NCBI GenBank assembly: GCA_004362315.1
Contig: SNWL01000007.1
Location: forward strand, 186,001-250,000
Origin: Mycobacterium sp. BK086
GTDB taxonomy: Bacteria > Actinomycetota > Actinomycetes > Mycobacteriales > Mycobacteriaceae
Direction: 5' to 3'
Length of the DNA: 64,000 nt
Part shown: positions 25,269 through 33,755 of the stretch, in pieces
Layout: the number at the start of each line of letters is the position of its first letter
Position numbering within the stretch: the first letter of the stretch is position 1
Made by a program: the position numbers and the translations under genes
Notes under the pieces: model-generated
Database searches by the model: none
Seen by the model: the letters and a program-made list of their open reading frames with translations, nothing else
What the model was told of the DNA's origin: nothing

Positions 25269-26473
25269 TGCATACCGCCACCTCGTTCGTCCTGACCCTG
25301 CTGGTCCTGGGCTATGCCGTGGTGTCCGGCCTGGTCAATCGCTGGTACGTCGCGCCCGCGCTGATCTTCGTCGGGCTCGGAATGTTGTTCGGGCCCTTCG
25401 GTTTCAACCTGCTGGCTGCCGGTCCGGGTGCTGACGGCTACACGGTACTGGCGCAGCTGGCGCTGACGGTGATCCTGTTCAACCAGGCCGCCAAATTGGA
25501 TCCGGCCAAGGTGTTTCGGCGCGGGCACGTGACGTTCCGGCTCCTGGTGATCGGGATACCGCTGACGATCGTCCTCGCGACGCTGACGGCGGCGGTGCTG
25601 TTGCCCGTGTTGCCGTGGTGGGAGGCGGTGTGCCTGGCCGCGATCGTGGCACCCACCGAGGTCGCACTGATCGATGCGCTGTTGGAGGACAAGCGGATTC
25701 CCGATCGGGTGCGTAACGCGCTGTCGGTGGAGAGCGGTTTCTACGACGGCTTCGCGCTGGCGGTCCTGCTGGCCGCGCTGGCGTTGGCGTCGGCGCGCGC
25801 CGACCAGCATCCGCGCGATTGGACGTGGTTCGTCGTGCGCACCGAGGTGGTCTCACTGGTCATCGGCGCGGTGATCGGGTTGCTCGGCGCAGTGCTGATC
25901 GCGTGGTCGCGACGGCGGAGCTGGATGAGCGACACCTGGGCACAGCTGGCCACCTTGGCCGTCGCGTTGATCTGCTTCGAGTTCGGTGAGCGCGTGCACG
26001 CCAGCGGGTTCGTCGCCGCGTTCACCGGCGGTCTGGCGTTCGCGGTGGTGGCGCGGCGCAGCAATACCCAAGTCTCGAGCCAGGTTTCGGACGCCACCGG
26101 GCAACTGCTGGAGCTGTTGGTGTTCGCCATGTTCGGCGCGTTCGCGGTGATCGACGCCTGGCAGCACACCAGCTGGCGGGTGGTGCTGTTCTGTGTCGTG
26201 GCCCCGTTCGGAGTGCGGATGGTCGCGGTGCTGGTGGCGCTGATCCGCACCGACTTGCCCGGTTACAGCCGGGTTTTCATCGGCTGGTTCGGGCCGCGGG
26301 GGATCGGCACCGTGGTGCTCGGCCTACTGGTGATCGAGCGCGGCGACATCGAGCACGCCGACCTGCTGACGCAGGCCGGCGTGATCGCGGTGACCATGAG
26401 CCTTGTGCTGCACAGTATTACGGCACCGCTGGGGATTCGCCGCTACGGCGCAAAGGCCGACCTGTCCGACTAA
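25268..26473 (+). CDS. Cation:proton antiporter (CPA1, Na+/H+ exchanger type)
   Basis: A protein of 401 residues with about 11-12 transmembrane helices. The exchanger core is visible as APTEVALIDALLED and ESGFYDGFALAV, where the family usually has ES-x-x-NDG; the ion-binding aspartate is kept but the preceding Asn is Tyr. It ends without a cytoplasmic regulatory tail. It probably exchanges Na+ or K+ for H+ across the inner membrane. The GTG start shares a base with the deacetylase stop. Its 3' end overlaps the convergent PGRS gene by 4 bp. Ion preference cannot be read. Confidence 0.85.
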   Translation: MHTATSFVLTLLVLGYAVVSGLVNRWYVAPALIFVGLGMLFGPFGFNLLAAGPGADGYTVLAQLALTVILFNQAAKLDPAKVFRRGHVTFRLLVIGIPLTIVLATLTAAVLLPVLPWWEAVCLAAIVAPTEVALIDALLEDKRIPDRVRNALSVESGFYDGFALAVLLAALALASARADQHPRDWTWFVVRTEVVSLVIGAVIGLLGAVLIAWSRRRSWMSDTWAQLATLAVALICFEFGERVHASGFVAAFTGGLAFAVVARRSNTQVSSQVSDATGQLLELLVFAMFGAFAVIDAWQHTSWRVVLFCVVAPFGVRMVAVLVALIRTDLPGYSRVFIGWFGPRGIGTVVLGLLVIERGDIEHADLLTQAGVIAVTMSLVLHSITAPLGIRRYGAKADLSD

Positions 26474-27822
26474 GCCGGGCCGGCGCCGTCGCCGCCACTG
26501 CCGCCGGCGCCACCGGTTCCGCCGTTGGCGCCATTGTGGTTGTTGCCCGGGTTCGTTCCGTTGCCGCCGTTGCCGGGCGTCGCGCCGCTGCTGCCGGCAC
26601 CGCCTCCGCCACCGGCGCCACCGGTTCCGCCGTTGGCGCCGGTCCCGCCTGCGCCGGTCGAGCCGCCGGTACCGCCGGTGCCACCCTTGCCGCCCTTACC
26701 GCCTGCGCCGGTCGAGCTCGTCCCGCCCTGACCGCCCTGACCGGCGGTGCCGGCGGTGCCTCCGGCAGCGCCCGCACCCGTACCGCCCTGACCGCCGGTT
26801 CCGCCTTGACCGCCTTGGCCACCCGTGCCGCCGGTCGTGCTGCCGGTTCCGCCCTTACCGCCCTTGCCACCAGCGCCGCCGGTTCCTCCCACACCGTTCG
26901 TGCCGAGGTTCGGAGCGCCGGTTCCGCCTTGACCGCCTTGGCCGCCCGTGCCGCCGACCACGCCTGCGCCGCCATTGCCGCCGTCGGCACCGTTGCCGCC
27001 GGGCACCGCGGGATCGTTGCTTGCGACGCCGTCTCCGCCGACGCCACCGCCGCCGCCGTTCCCGTTCGCCCCGTTGCCGCCGAAGAATCCGCCGCCCGTG
27101 CCGCCGGCACCCGCGTCGCCGCCGTCACCGCCGACACCGGGTGGGACGACTCCCGACGGATTGCTGTAGCCGCCACCGCCCAGACCGCCGGTGCCGCCGG
27201 CCCCGCCGGCTCCGAAGAAGAATCCGCCGCGTCCGCCGTTGCCGCCGGCTCCGCCCTTGCCACCGGTGACCGACGAGATGATGCCCGTGGTGCCGGCGCC
27301 GCCCTGGCCGCCTTGGCCGCCGGTGCCGAAGAAGAGTCCGCCGTCGCCGCCGTTGCCGCCGGCTTGGCCGGCAGCACCCTGGCCGCCGTCGCCGCCCGCG
27401 CCGAAGAACAGCCCGCCGTTGCCGCCGTTTCCTCCGTTGAGGCCGTCCCCGCCGCGGCCGAACAGAATGCCGGCGTTGCCACCATTGCAAGCGGTTCCCG
27501 TGCAGCCGATTTGGGCGTTGACTCCGTCGCCGATCAACCAGCCACCCGTGCCGAAGGGCCGGAAGAGGTCGAAACCGTTGACGTTGACGGCGGCCGCGAG
27601 AGCGGTGGGCGTGAAGGAGGTGCCGATCAATGAGCTGTTGGTGTTGTCCAGGAACCACAGGTCCGTCGAGGGTGCCAGCGGCACGTCGAAGGACGCCAAC
27701 TGCACCTCGGGGGAGGCCGTTGGTGGAGTCGCCATGCCCGGAGACAACGCAAGCGCGACGCCGATACTCACCATCGCGGTTCCGCCGAGCCCGGCGGTGA
27801 TGATCTTGCGGTGTGTGGACAT
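26470..27822 (-). CDS. Secreted PGRS-repeat (glycine-rich) protein lacking a PE domain
   Basis: A protein of 450 residues. Residues 1-31 look like a cleavable signal peptide (basic MSTHRK, hydrophobic core, GMATPPTA). Residues ~32-110 form a unique head (SFDVPLAPSTDLWFLDNTNS and GWLIGDGVNAQIGCTG with two cysteines). From ~115 to the end the chain is Gly-Gly-X/Gly-Asn repeats of PGRS type, including GGxGGLFFG units, predicted to form a polyglycine-II-like sail or sandwich. No PE domain (Pro-Glu helical hairpin) is present, unlike PE_PGRS21/22 in this part of M. tuberculosis. AAAGGGGGG precedes the ATG. Role unknown; surface exposure is inferred. Confidence 0.85.
   Translation of the reverse strand: MSTHRKIITAGLGGTAMVSIGVALALSPGMATPPTASPEVQLASFDVPLAPSTDLWFLDNTNSSLIGTSFTPTALAAAVNVNGFDLFRPFGTGGWLIGDGVNAQIGCTGTACNGGNAGILFGRGGDGLNGGNGGNGGLFFGAGGDGGQGAAGQAGGNGGDGGLFFGTGGQGGQGGAGTTGIISSVTGGKGGAGGNGGRGGFFFGAGGAGGTGGLGGGGYSNPSGVVPPGVGGDGGDAGAGGTGGGFFGGNGANGNGGGGGVGGDGVASNDPAVPGGNGADGGNGGAGVVGGTGGQGGQGGTGAPNLGTNGVGGTGGAGGKGGKGGTGSTTGGTGGQGGQGGTGGQGGTGAGAAGGTAGTAGQGGQGGTSSTGAGGKGGKGGTGGTGGSTGAGGTGANGGTGGAGGGGGAGSSGATPGNGGNGTNPGNNHNGANGGTGGAGGSGGDGAGPA
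26480..27420. repeat. PGRS coding repeat (GGC/GCC-rich triplet-periodic tract)
   Basis: Imperfect tandem triplets of the Gly-Gly-X type fill this stretch of the PGRS gene. Blocks encoding GGNGG and GTGGQGGQGG recur many times. The tract is prone to slippage, so repeat number may vary between strains and in assemblies. Confidence 0.8.
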
Positions 27823-27862
27823 GTGAACCCCCCTTTGGCGAAGCCGCCGCGCAATGCCGAGT

Positions 27863-27903
27863 GTTTGCTGACAGCAGATGGCTCAATGTAGGCGTTTGCT
27901 GAC
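27863..27903 (-). promoter_or_regulatory. PGRS gene promoter flanked by direct repeats
   Basis: GTTTGCTGAC occurs at 27863-27872 and exactly again at 27894-27903, 31 bp apart (three helical turns). Between them the minus strand carries TACATT (27885-27890), a -10-like hexamer. The arrangement looks like two binding sites for one regulator around the promoter. The rest of 27838-28081 is comparatively AT-rich and holds no gene; a weak hairpin (GGACAG/CTGTCC, 27989-28010) is the only other feature seen. Confidence 0.4.
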
Positions 27904-28081
27904 GAGGTGGTCAAGGCTTTTCAGTAACATTGGTTATGGGACGTTTGCGATCGAAATCTGTCGAGATCAAACCATCAAATTGACGCGCGGACAGGAAATT
28001 TCGTCTGTCCTCATTGAATCGTGCGGCTCATTCGCAATTGCGAGACAGGTTTGCCAGATATGGGAATGGTGCTTCAGGGTG

Positions 28082-29332
28082 TTAGCTGGCGCGGGAGGGC
28101 AACAGCACCGCAGCCAGCACCGAGATAACCGAAACGCCGATCAGGTACGCGGCGATCGAGTCGCTGGTTCCGGTGGCCTTGTAGAGCGCCACCGCGATGG
28201 TCGGGGCGAATGCCGAACCCACCACCTGGGACAGCGTGTAGCCGACCGACACCGCGCTGTAGCGGACGTCGGCGTCGAACACCAGGCTGAACAGTGAGCC
28301 CGTCACGCCGGCGGCCGGTGCCATCGCCAGCCCGAAGATGAGCACGAGCGCGACCATGAACAGTCCGGCTTTGCCGGTGTTGATCAGGGCGAAGATCGGC
28401 AGCACCGCCAGGCCCATGGCCACCACACCGCCGACGAACACCGGCTTGCGACCCACCCGGTCCGACAGCGCACCGAAGAGGGGATAGGCCACGACGGCGA
28501 CCACCGCGGCGACGAAAACCCCGAACAGGGCATCGGTTCGGGGAATCTTGGCGACGGTCGTGCCGTACGAGACCAGGTAGGCCACGCAGATGTAGGCGAA
28601 CACGCCCTGGGACAGGTAGGCGCCGGCGACGAGCAGGATCTGGCGCCAGTGCCTGCGGAACGCCTCCACGACCGGGAGTCGCTGCACCGCCGAACGCTGT
28701 TGTACCGCAGCGAAATCCGGGCTCTCGGTCAGTGACAGCCGGATCGCCAGCCCGATTGCGATCAGGATCGCGCTGGCCAGGAACGGAATTCGCCAACCCC
28801 AGGCCAGGAACTGCGCGTCCGGCAGGCGGGAGACGGCATAGAACGCGAGGGTGGCGATCGCGGTGCCGGCAGGCGCGCCCATCTGTGGAAAGGCGCCGTA
28901 GAACCCCTTGCGCTCCGGTGGCGCGTGCTCGACGGCCATCAGCGTGGCCCCGCCCCACTCGCCGCCGACGGCGAAGCCTTGCAGCAGGCGCAGCAGGGTC
29001 AACAGGATCGGGGCCGCGACTCCGAGCTGTGCGTAGGTCGGCAGCAGGCCCATCGCGACGGTCGAAACACCCATCAGCAGAAGCGAATACACGAGCATCC
29101 GCTTGCGGCCGACGCGATCGCCGAAGTGGCCGAACACGACACCACCCAGGGGCCGGGCGATGAACCCGACCCCGAAGGTGGCGAACGAGAGCAGGACGCC
29201 GGTCGCCGGAGACGCGCTGGGGAAGAACAGCTTCGGAAACACCAGTGCAGCAGCGGTGCCGTAGATCAGAAAGTCGTAGAACTCGACTGTCGTACCGACG
29301 AAGCTGGCCAGCGCGGCCCGGCGCGGCGTCAT
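28082..29332 (-). CDS. MFS transporter, metabolite:H+ symporter (MHS) type
   Basis: A protein of 416 residues with 12 predicted helices. The MFS loop motif appears twice, as GHFGDRVGRKRM after helix 2 and GALSDRVGRKPV after helix 8. The start ALASFVGTTVEFYDFLIYGTAAAL is typical of MHS-family symporters (ProP, ShiA, KgtP relatives) that take up carboxylates, betaines or similar solutes with protons. It begins 6 bp after the fumarase stop, without a clear ribosome-binding site, so it is likely co-transcribed with glpX and fum. A dicarboxylate substrate would fit the context but is inference. Confidence 0.87.
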   Translation of the reverse strand: MTPRRAALASFVGTTVEFYDFLIYGTAAALVFPKLFFPSASPATGVLLSFATFGVGFIARPLGGVVFGHFGDRVGRKRMLVYSLLLMGVSTVAMGLLPTYAQLGVAAPILLTLLRLLQGFAVGGEWGGATLMAVEHAPPERKGFYGAFPQMGAPAGTAIATLAFYAVSRLPDAQFLAWGWRIPFLASAILIAIGLAIRLSLTESPDFAAVQQRSAVQRLPVVEAFRRHWRQILLVAGAYLSQGVFAYICVAYLVSYGTTVAKIPRTDALFGVFVAAVVAVVAYPLFGALSDRVGRKPVFVGGVVAMGLAVLPIFALINTGKAGLFMVALVLIFGLAMAPAAGVTGSLFSLVFDADVRYSAVSVGYTLSQVVGSAFAPTIAVALYKATGTSDSIAAYLIGVSVISVLAAVLLPSRAS

Positions 29333-29338
29333 CGGCGG

Positions 29339-30751
29339 TTAGTCGCCGTCTTTGACTTTCGCCATGGCGAGCACGTCGAGGCGCTTGTCGAGCTCCTCTT
29401 CGGAGAGCTTGTCGCCGATCAGGCCGCGGTCGATGACCGTCTGCCGGATCGTCTTCTTCTCCTTGAGGGCCTGCTTGGCGACCTTGGCGGCCTCCTCGTA
29501 GCCGATCGCCGAGTTCAGCGGCGTCACGATCGAGGGGGAGGACTCGGCCAGCTCGCGCAGGTGCTCCTCGTTGGCGATCAGGCCGTCGATGCACTTGGCG
29601 GCGAACAACTTCGACACGTTGGCCAGCAGCGTGAACGACTCGAGCAGGTTGCGCGCCATCATCGGGATGTACACGTTCAGCTCGAACGCGCCCGACAGCC
29701 CGCCGACGGTGATGGCGGCGTCGTTGCCGATGACCTGAGCGGCCACCTGGGTGACGGCTTCAGGCAGCACGGGGTTGACCTTGCCCGGCATGATCGAGCT
29801 ACCCGGCTGCAGGTCGGGCAGCTGAATCTCGCCCAAGCCGGTCAGCGGACCAGAGCCCATCCACCGGACGTCGTTGGCGATCTTGGTGAGCGAGGCGGCA
29901 ATCGTCTTCAGTGCGCCGGACGCCTCGACCAGCCCATCGCGGGCGGCCTGAGCTTCGAAAGAATCTTTGGCCGTGCTCAATTCGGCCAAGCCGGTCTCCG
30001 ACACGAGCACCTCGACCACCTTGGCGCCGAAACCGTCGGGGGCATTCAGTCCGGTGCCGACGGCGGTGCCGCCGATCGCCAGCTCGCCCAGTCGGGGCAG
30101 GGTGGCCTTCACCCGCTCGATGCCGGCTTCGACCTGGCGGGCGTAGCCGCCGAACTCCTGGCCCAGGGTCACCGGGACGGCGTCCATCAGGTGGGTACGG
30201 CCGGACTTGACGACCGTGCGCCACTGGCGGGCCTTGTTGGTCAGCGACTCGTGGAGCACCTCGAGCGACGGAATCAGTTGGCGCACAGCCGCTTCCGTCG
30301 CCGCGATGTGGGTGGAGGTGGGGAAGGTGTCGTTGGAGCTCTGCGACATGTTCACGTCGTCGTTGGGGTGCACCGTCACACCGTTGCGCTCGCAGATCGA
30401 GGCGATCACCTCGTTGGCGTTCATGTTGGAACTGGTGCCCGAGCCGGTCTGGAACACGTCGATCGGGAAGTGCTCGTCGTGCAGCCCGTCGGCGATCTCA
30501 CCGGCTGCGGCGATGATCGCGTCGGCCTTCTCCGCCGAGAGCTTGCCCAGATCCTTGTTCACCTGCGCACAGGCGCCCTTCAGCAGCGCCATCGCGCGAA
30601 TCTGGTTGCGGTCCAGCCCGCGGAACGAGATCGGGAAGTTCTCGACGGCCCGCTGAGTCTGGGCTCGCCACAGGGCTTTTGCCGGAACCCGGACCTCGCC
30701 CATGGTGTCGTGCTCGATGCGGTATTCGCCCTCGACAGCACTGTCGGTCAT
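29339..30751 (-). CDS. fum: Fumarate hydratase, class II
   Basis: A protein of 470 residues from the ATG at 30751 (a TTG one codon upstream is possible). It hydrates fumarate to malate in the citric acid cycle, and class II enzymes need no iron-sulfur cluster. The superfamily signature [11 protein letters not shown] is present, with [13 protein letters not shown] and the [11 protein letters not shown] region that carries the catalytic residues. Identity to M. tuberculosis Fum (Rv1098c) is evident along the chain. AAGAAAGG precedes the ATG. It lies 12 bp downstream of glpX on the same strand. Confidence 0.95.
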   Translation of the reverse strand: MTDSAVEGEYRIEHDTMGEVRVPAKALWRAQTQRAVENFPISFRGLDRNQIRAMALLKGACAQVNKDLGKLSAEKADAIIAAAGEIADGLHDEHFPIDVFQTGSGTSSNMNANEVIASICERNGVTVHPNDDVNMSQSSNDTFPTSTHIAATEAAVRQLIPSLEVLHESLTNKARQWRTVVKSGRTHLMDAVPVTLGQEFGGYARQVEAGIERVKATLPRLGELAIGGTAVGTGLNAPDGFGAKVVEVLVSETGLAELSTAKDSFEAQAARDGLVEASGALKTIAASLTKIANDVRWMGSGPLTGLGEIQLPDLQPGSSIMPGKVNPVLPEAVTQVAAQVIGNDAAITVGGLSGAFELNVYIPMMARNLLESFTLLANVSKLFAAKCIDGLIANEEHLRELAESSPSIVTPLNSAIGYEEAAKVAKQALKEKKTIRQTVIDRGLIGDKLSEEELDKRLDVLAMAKVKDGD

Positions 30752-30763
30752 CAAACGCCTTTC

Positions 30764-31795
30764 TTAGGGGAGTGGATATGCAGCGGTCTTGTCCCCGGTG
30801 AAATCCACCGCGGAGTATTCGTTGAGCTTCGAAAGCCGGTGGTACGCCTCGATCATCCGGACGGTGCCGGACTTGGATCGCATGACGATCGACTGGGTGG
30901 TGGCCCCGCCGCCGGAGTACTGGACGCCCTTGAGGAGGTCGCCGTCGGTGACGCCGGTCGCGGAGAAGAAGACGTTCTCACCGGAGACAAGGTCCTCGGT
31001 GAACAGCACTCGGTCGAGGTCGTAACCCCGGTCGATCGCCTTCTGCTTCTCATCGTCGTCGGTGGGGGCGAGCTTGGCCTGGATGGCGCCGCCCATGCAG
31101 CGGATGGCGGCGGCGGCGATGATGCCCTCCGGGGTGCCACCGATACCGGCGAGCAGGTCGGTGCCCGAGTTCGGTCGGCAGGCCGAGATGGCGCCGGCGA
31201 CGTCGCCGTCGGAGATCAGCCGGATCCGGGCACCCGCGTCGCGCACGTCGGCGATCAGCTGGGCGTGCCGCGGGCGATCCAGGATGCAGACCGTGAGGTC
31301 GGCGACGCTGGAGTTCTTCACCTTGGCGACGCGCTTGATGTTCTCGGCGATCGGCGCGGTGATGTCGATGACGTCGGCGGCGTCCGGTCCGACGGCGATC
31401 TTGTGCATGTAGAACACCGCAGACGGGTCGAACATGGCGCCGCGCTCGGCGACCGCGAGCACCGAGATGGCGTTGGGCATGCCCTTGCTCATCAGGGTGG
31501 TGCCGTCCACCGGGTCGACGGCGAAGTCGCAGTCCGGCCCGTCGCCGTTGCCCACCTCTTCGCCGTTGTAGAGCATCGGGGCGTTGTCCTTCTCGCCCTC
31601 GCCGATGACCACGACGCCGCGCATCGAGACCGAGTTGACCAGCTCACGCATGGCGTCGACGGCCGCGCCGTCGCCGCCCTCCTTGTCACCCCGGCCCACC
31701 CAGCGGCCGGCGGCCATAGCGCCTGCTTCGGTGACCCGAACCAGTTCGAGGGCGAGGTTGCGATCGGGAGCTTCACGGCGACGGGCGTCTGGCAT
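30764..31795 (-). CDS. glpX: Fructose-1,6-bisphosphatase class II
   Basis: A protein of 343 residues. It removes the 1-phosphate from fructose 1,6-bisphosphate, the committed step of gluconeogenesis; GlpX is the main FBPase in mycobacteria (Rv1099c). The metal-binding motif [12 protein letters not shown] and the preceding [15 protein letters not shown] are class II signatures, as is [18 protein letters not shown]. The frame is open far upstream, but the ATG at 31795 gives the best N-terminus and does not run into the divergent gene. It leads the glpX-fum-MFS unit and is divergent from the DUF4245 gene. Confidence 0.94.
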   Translation of the reverse strand: MPDARRREAPDRNLALELVRVTEAGAMAAGRWVGRGDKEGGDGAAVDAMRELVNSVSMRGVVVIGEGEKDNAPMLYNGEEVGNGDGPDCDFAVDPVDGTTLMSKGMPNAISVLAVAERGAMFDPSAVFYMHKIAVGPDAADVIDITAPIAENIKRVAKVKNSSVADLTVCILDRPRHAQLIADVRDAGARIRLISDGDVAGAISACRPNSGTDLLAGIGGTPEGIIAAAAIRCMGGAIQAKLAPTDDDEKQKAIDRGYDLDRVLFTEDLVSGENVFFSATGVTDGDLLKGVQYSGGGATTQSIVMRSKSGTVRMIEAYHRLSKLNEYSAVDFTGDKTAAYPLP

Positions 31796-31837
31796 GGCTG
31801 AGATTGTCCCAGAAGCCGGCCGGCAGTCCAGACCTGG

Positions 31838-31843
31838 GATACT
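31838..31843 (+). promoter_or_regulatory. Candidate -10 element (GATACT) of the DUF4245 gene
   Basis: GATACT lies 7 nt before the GTG at 31851. The first base departs from TANNNT, so support is modest. Confidence 0.35.
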
Positions 31844-31850
31844 GGCTGGC

Positions 31851-32492
31851 GTGAGCACCCCGTCAGAGGCAGGCGTCCCGCCCAAGGAGGCCAAGCCACG
31901 GCTGCTCCAGGACGGTCGCGACATGTTCTGGTCCTTGGCCCCGCTGATCCTGGCGTGCATCGTGCTCGCGGGCCTGGTGGGGATGTGTTCGGTGCGGCCC
32001 AGCAGCCCCAAGGACGGGGCGCCGCCGCCGTATGACGCGACTGCCGCGTTGAATGCGGACGCCGAGGCGCTGGAGATTCCGATCCGGCTGCCGCAGCTTC
32101 CCACCGGGTGGGTGGCCAATTCCGGCAAGCGCGGCGGCATCGAGGCCGGGCGCACCGACGGCAAGGGCCAGCGTCAACGGGCCGTGTTCTCGACCATCGG
32201 CTATTTGGCCGCGTCCAAGATGTACGTGAGCCTCACTCAGAGCAATGCCGACGAGCAGGCGCTGGTCGGCTCGATCCACTCGTCGATGTATCCGACGGGT
32301 GCGCAGGACGTGGACGGCGTGAAGTGGATCGTCTACGAGGGCGGCGAGGGCACCGAGCCGGTGTGGACCACCCGGCTGGACAGCTCGGCCGGGCCCGCTC
32401 AGGTGGCCATCACGGGAGCGGGCAGCACCTCGGACTTCCGTACGCTTGCCGTTGGCACGCAGACGCAGAAACCCCTGCCGCCTGGCCGATAG
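31851..32492 (+). CDS. DUF4245 membrane-anchored protein (Rv1100 homologue)
   Basis: A protein of 213 residues with one transmembrane helix (about 27-47, [20 protein letters not shown]) and an extracytoplasmic domain that fits DUF4245 ([11 protein letters not shown], then [17 protein letters not shown]). The GTG at 31851 is preferred because a -10-like element sits at leaderless distance; an in-frame ATG at 31794 overlaps the glpX start. The family is confined to actinobacteria and has no known role. The dienelactone hydrolase gene starts 9 bp after it. Confidence 0.85.
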   Translation: MSTPSEAGVPPKEAKPRLLQDGRDMFWSLAPLILACIVLAGLVGMCSVRPSSPKDGAPPPYDATAALNADAEALEIPIRLPQLPTGWVANSGKRGGIEAGRTDGKGQRQRAVFSTIGYLAASKMYVSLTQSNADEQALVGSIHSSMYPTGAQDVDGVKWIVYEGGEGTEPVWTTRLDSSAGPAQVAITGAGSTSDFRTLAVGTQTQKPLPPGR

Positions 32493-32501
32493 GAGACGTC
32501 A

Positions 32502-33299
32502 ATGCCCGGACCCGAAGCCGACCTCACCGGATGGGTCGCGGCGCCGTTCAGCGCGGCCGGCTTCACCCATGACGTCTATCGCAAGGGCTCGGGACCCGGT
32601 GTCGTACTGATCCCGGAGATCCCCGGCATCCATCCGGGTGGTCTGGCGTTGGGAAATTATCTGGTGGACAACGGTTTCACTGTCGCGATGCCGTCGCTGT
32701 TCGGAACCCCCGGGGCGCCGGCGCGCGGTCCGATGATGGTGCCGACGTTGGCGCGCGCGTGTGTGACGAAGGAATTCGCGGCGTTCGCGACCAACAAGAA
32801 CCGGCCGGTGACCAACTATCTGCGGGCATTGGCTCGAGACCTGAAGGAGAAGGCCGGCGGCAAGGGTGTGGGGGTGATCGGGCAGTGCTTCACCGGCGGG
32901 TTCGCGCTGGCCGCCGCCGTCGACGACAGTGTGCTGGCCTCGGTGCTCAGCCAGCCGTCGGTGCCGATCGGATTGACCCTGAAGGCCAAGCGTGACCCGG
33001 GGATGTCCGAGGGGGAGTTGCAGGTGATCGAGAAGCGGGCCGCCGAGGAGGGCCTGTGCGCGATGGGCCTGCGATTCAGTGAGGATCCGATGTCACCGCC
33101 CGAGCGGTTCAAGACGCTCAAGGACCGACTCGGGGACGCGTTCGAGGTCATCGAACTGGACTCGTCGAAGGGCAACAAGGACGGCTTCGGCCGGATCGCG
33201 CATTCGGTGCTCGCTCTCGAAGTGCGCGAACAAGAGGGGCATCCGGCGTTCGAGGCGCGCAAGCGGGTCGTGCAGTTCCTGAAGGAACAGCTGACGTAG
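32502..33299 (+). CDS. Dienelactone hydrolase family protein
   Basis: An alpha/beta hydrolase of 265 residues that uses a cysteine nucleophile, seen in GVIGQCFTGGFALAAA (about residue 126-141), as dienelactone hydrolases do. The oxyanion-side motif PEIPGIHPG (about 35-43) replaces the usual HEIFG-type segment. Family members open lactone rings in aromatic degradation, but many mycobacterial members have no known substrate. AGGAG lies 6 nt before the ATG. The stop abuts the convergent PPOX gene without a gap. Confidence 0.85.
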   Translation: MPGPEADLTGWVAAPFSAAGFTHDVYRKGSGPGVVLIPEIPGIHPGGLALGNYLVDNGFTVAMPSLFGTPGAPARGPMMVPTLARACVTKEFAAFATNKNRPVTNYLRALARDLKEKAGGKGVGVIGQCFTGGFALAAAVDDSVLASVLSQPSVPIGLTLKAKRDPGMSEGELQVIEKRAAEEGLCAMGLRFSEDPMSPPERFKTLKDRLGDAFEVIELDSSKGNKDGFGRIAHSVLALEVREQEGHPAFEARKRVVQFLKEQLT

Positions 33300-33755
33300 T
33301 CACTCGCGTTCGATCGTTCTGAGTCCGTGGGCGGGCGTCCACCATTCGATGACCAGCAGCGTGGCTTCGGGGTTGAGGTGCGTGAGCACGACTTCGGTGA
33401 TGTCGGCGCGGAAGGCGTCGCCGTCGGGGCCGTCGACGATCGGGCCAGAATGGATTGCCCGCCCGGCGATTTTGGCCTCGCCCGGCCACTGAGCCTCTTC
33501 GCCTTCGACGGGGTCGACGGTGGCGCTGTGCAATGCGAAGCGCGGATCGCGGCGTAGGTCGGAACCCTTGCGGGCGTTGGGCATTGAGCCGAAGCTGACC
33601 TCGCCATCCTCGAACGTGGTCTCGATGCCGGAGATGCGGGGCGAGCCGTCGGCGCGCAGGGTGGCGATGGTCTTGTGCTTGTGCGCGTCGAACAGCGCCT
33701 GCACGCGTTGGGCGAATTCGGGTTCTGCGGCTTGAACATCACGCCACGTCGTCAT
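33300..33755 (-). CDS. Pyridoxamine-5'-phosphate-oxidase-like FMN/F420-binding protein
   Basis: A split-barrel flavin-binding protein of 151 residues. Typical strands are KTIATLRADGSPRISGIE, then GEVSFGSMPNARKGSDLRRDPRFALHS and ATLLVIEWWTP near the end. Mycobacterial members may bind FMN, haem or F420; which one is not clear here. The ATG at 33755 overlaps the TGA of the upstream cyclase gene by 4 bp, so the two proteins are translationally coupled and may act in one pathway. An open frame continues upstream but lies inside the cyclase gene. Confidence 0.82.
   Translation of the reverse strand: MTTWRDVQAAEPEFAQRVQALFDAHKHKTIATLRADGSPRISGIETTFEDGEVSFGSMPNARKGSDLRRDPRFALHSATVDPVEGEEAQWPGEAKIAGRAIHSGPIVDGPDGDAFRADITEVVLTHLNPEATLLVIEWWTPAHGLRTIERE

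Noticed and set aside
26480-27420. Repetitive tract that could suggest a CRISPR array or satellite
   Set aside because: The units are irregular triplet-based Gly-Gly-X codons in one continuous frame, without spacers of equal size.
28925-31801. Open frame of ~950 codons on the plus strand opposite fum and glpX
   Set aside because: It is antisense to clearly conserved enzymes and its composition (Arg, Gly, Val, His) is that of a GC-rich shadow frame.
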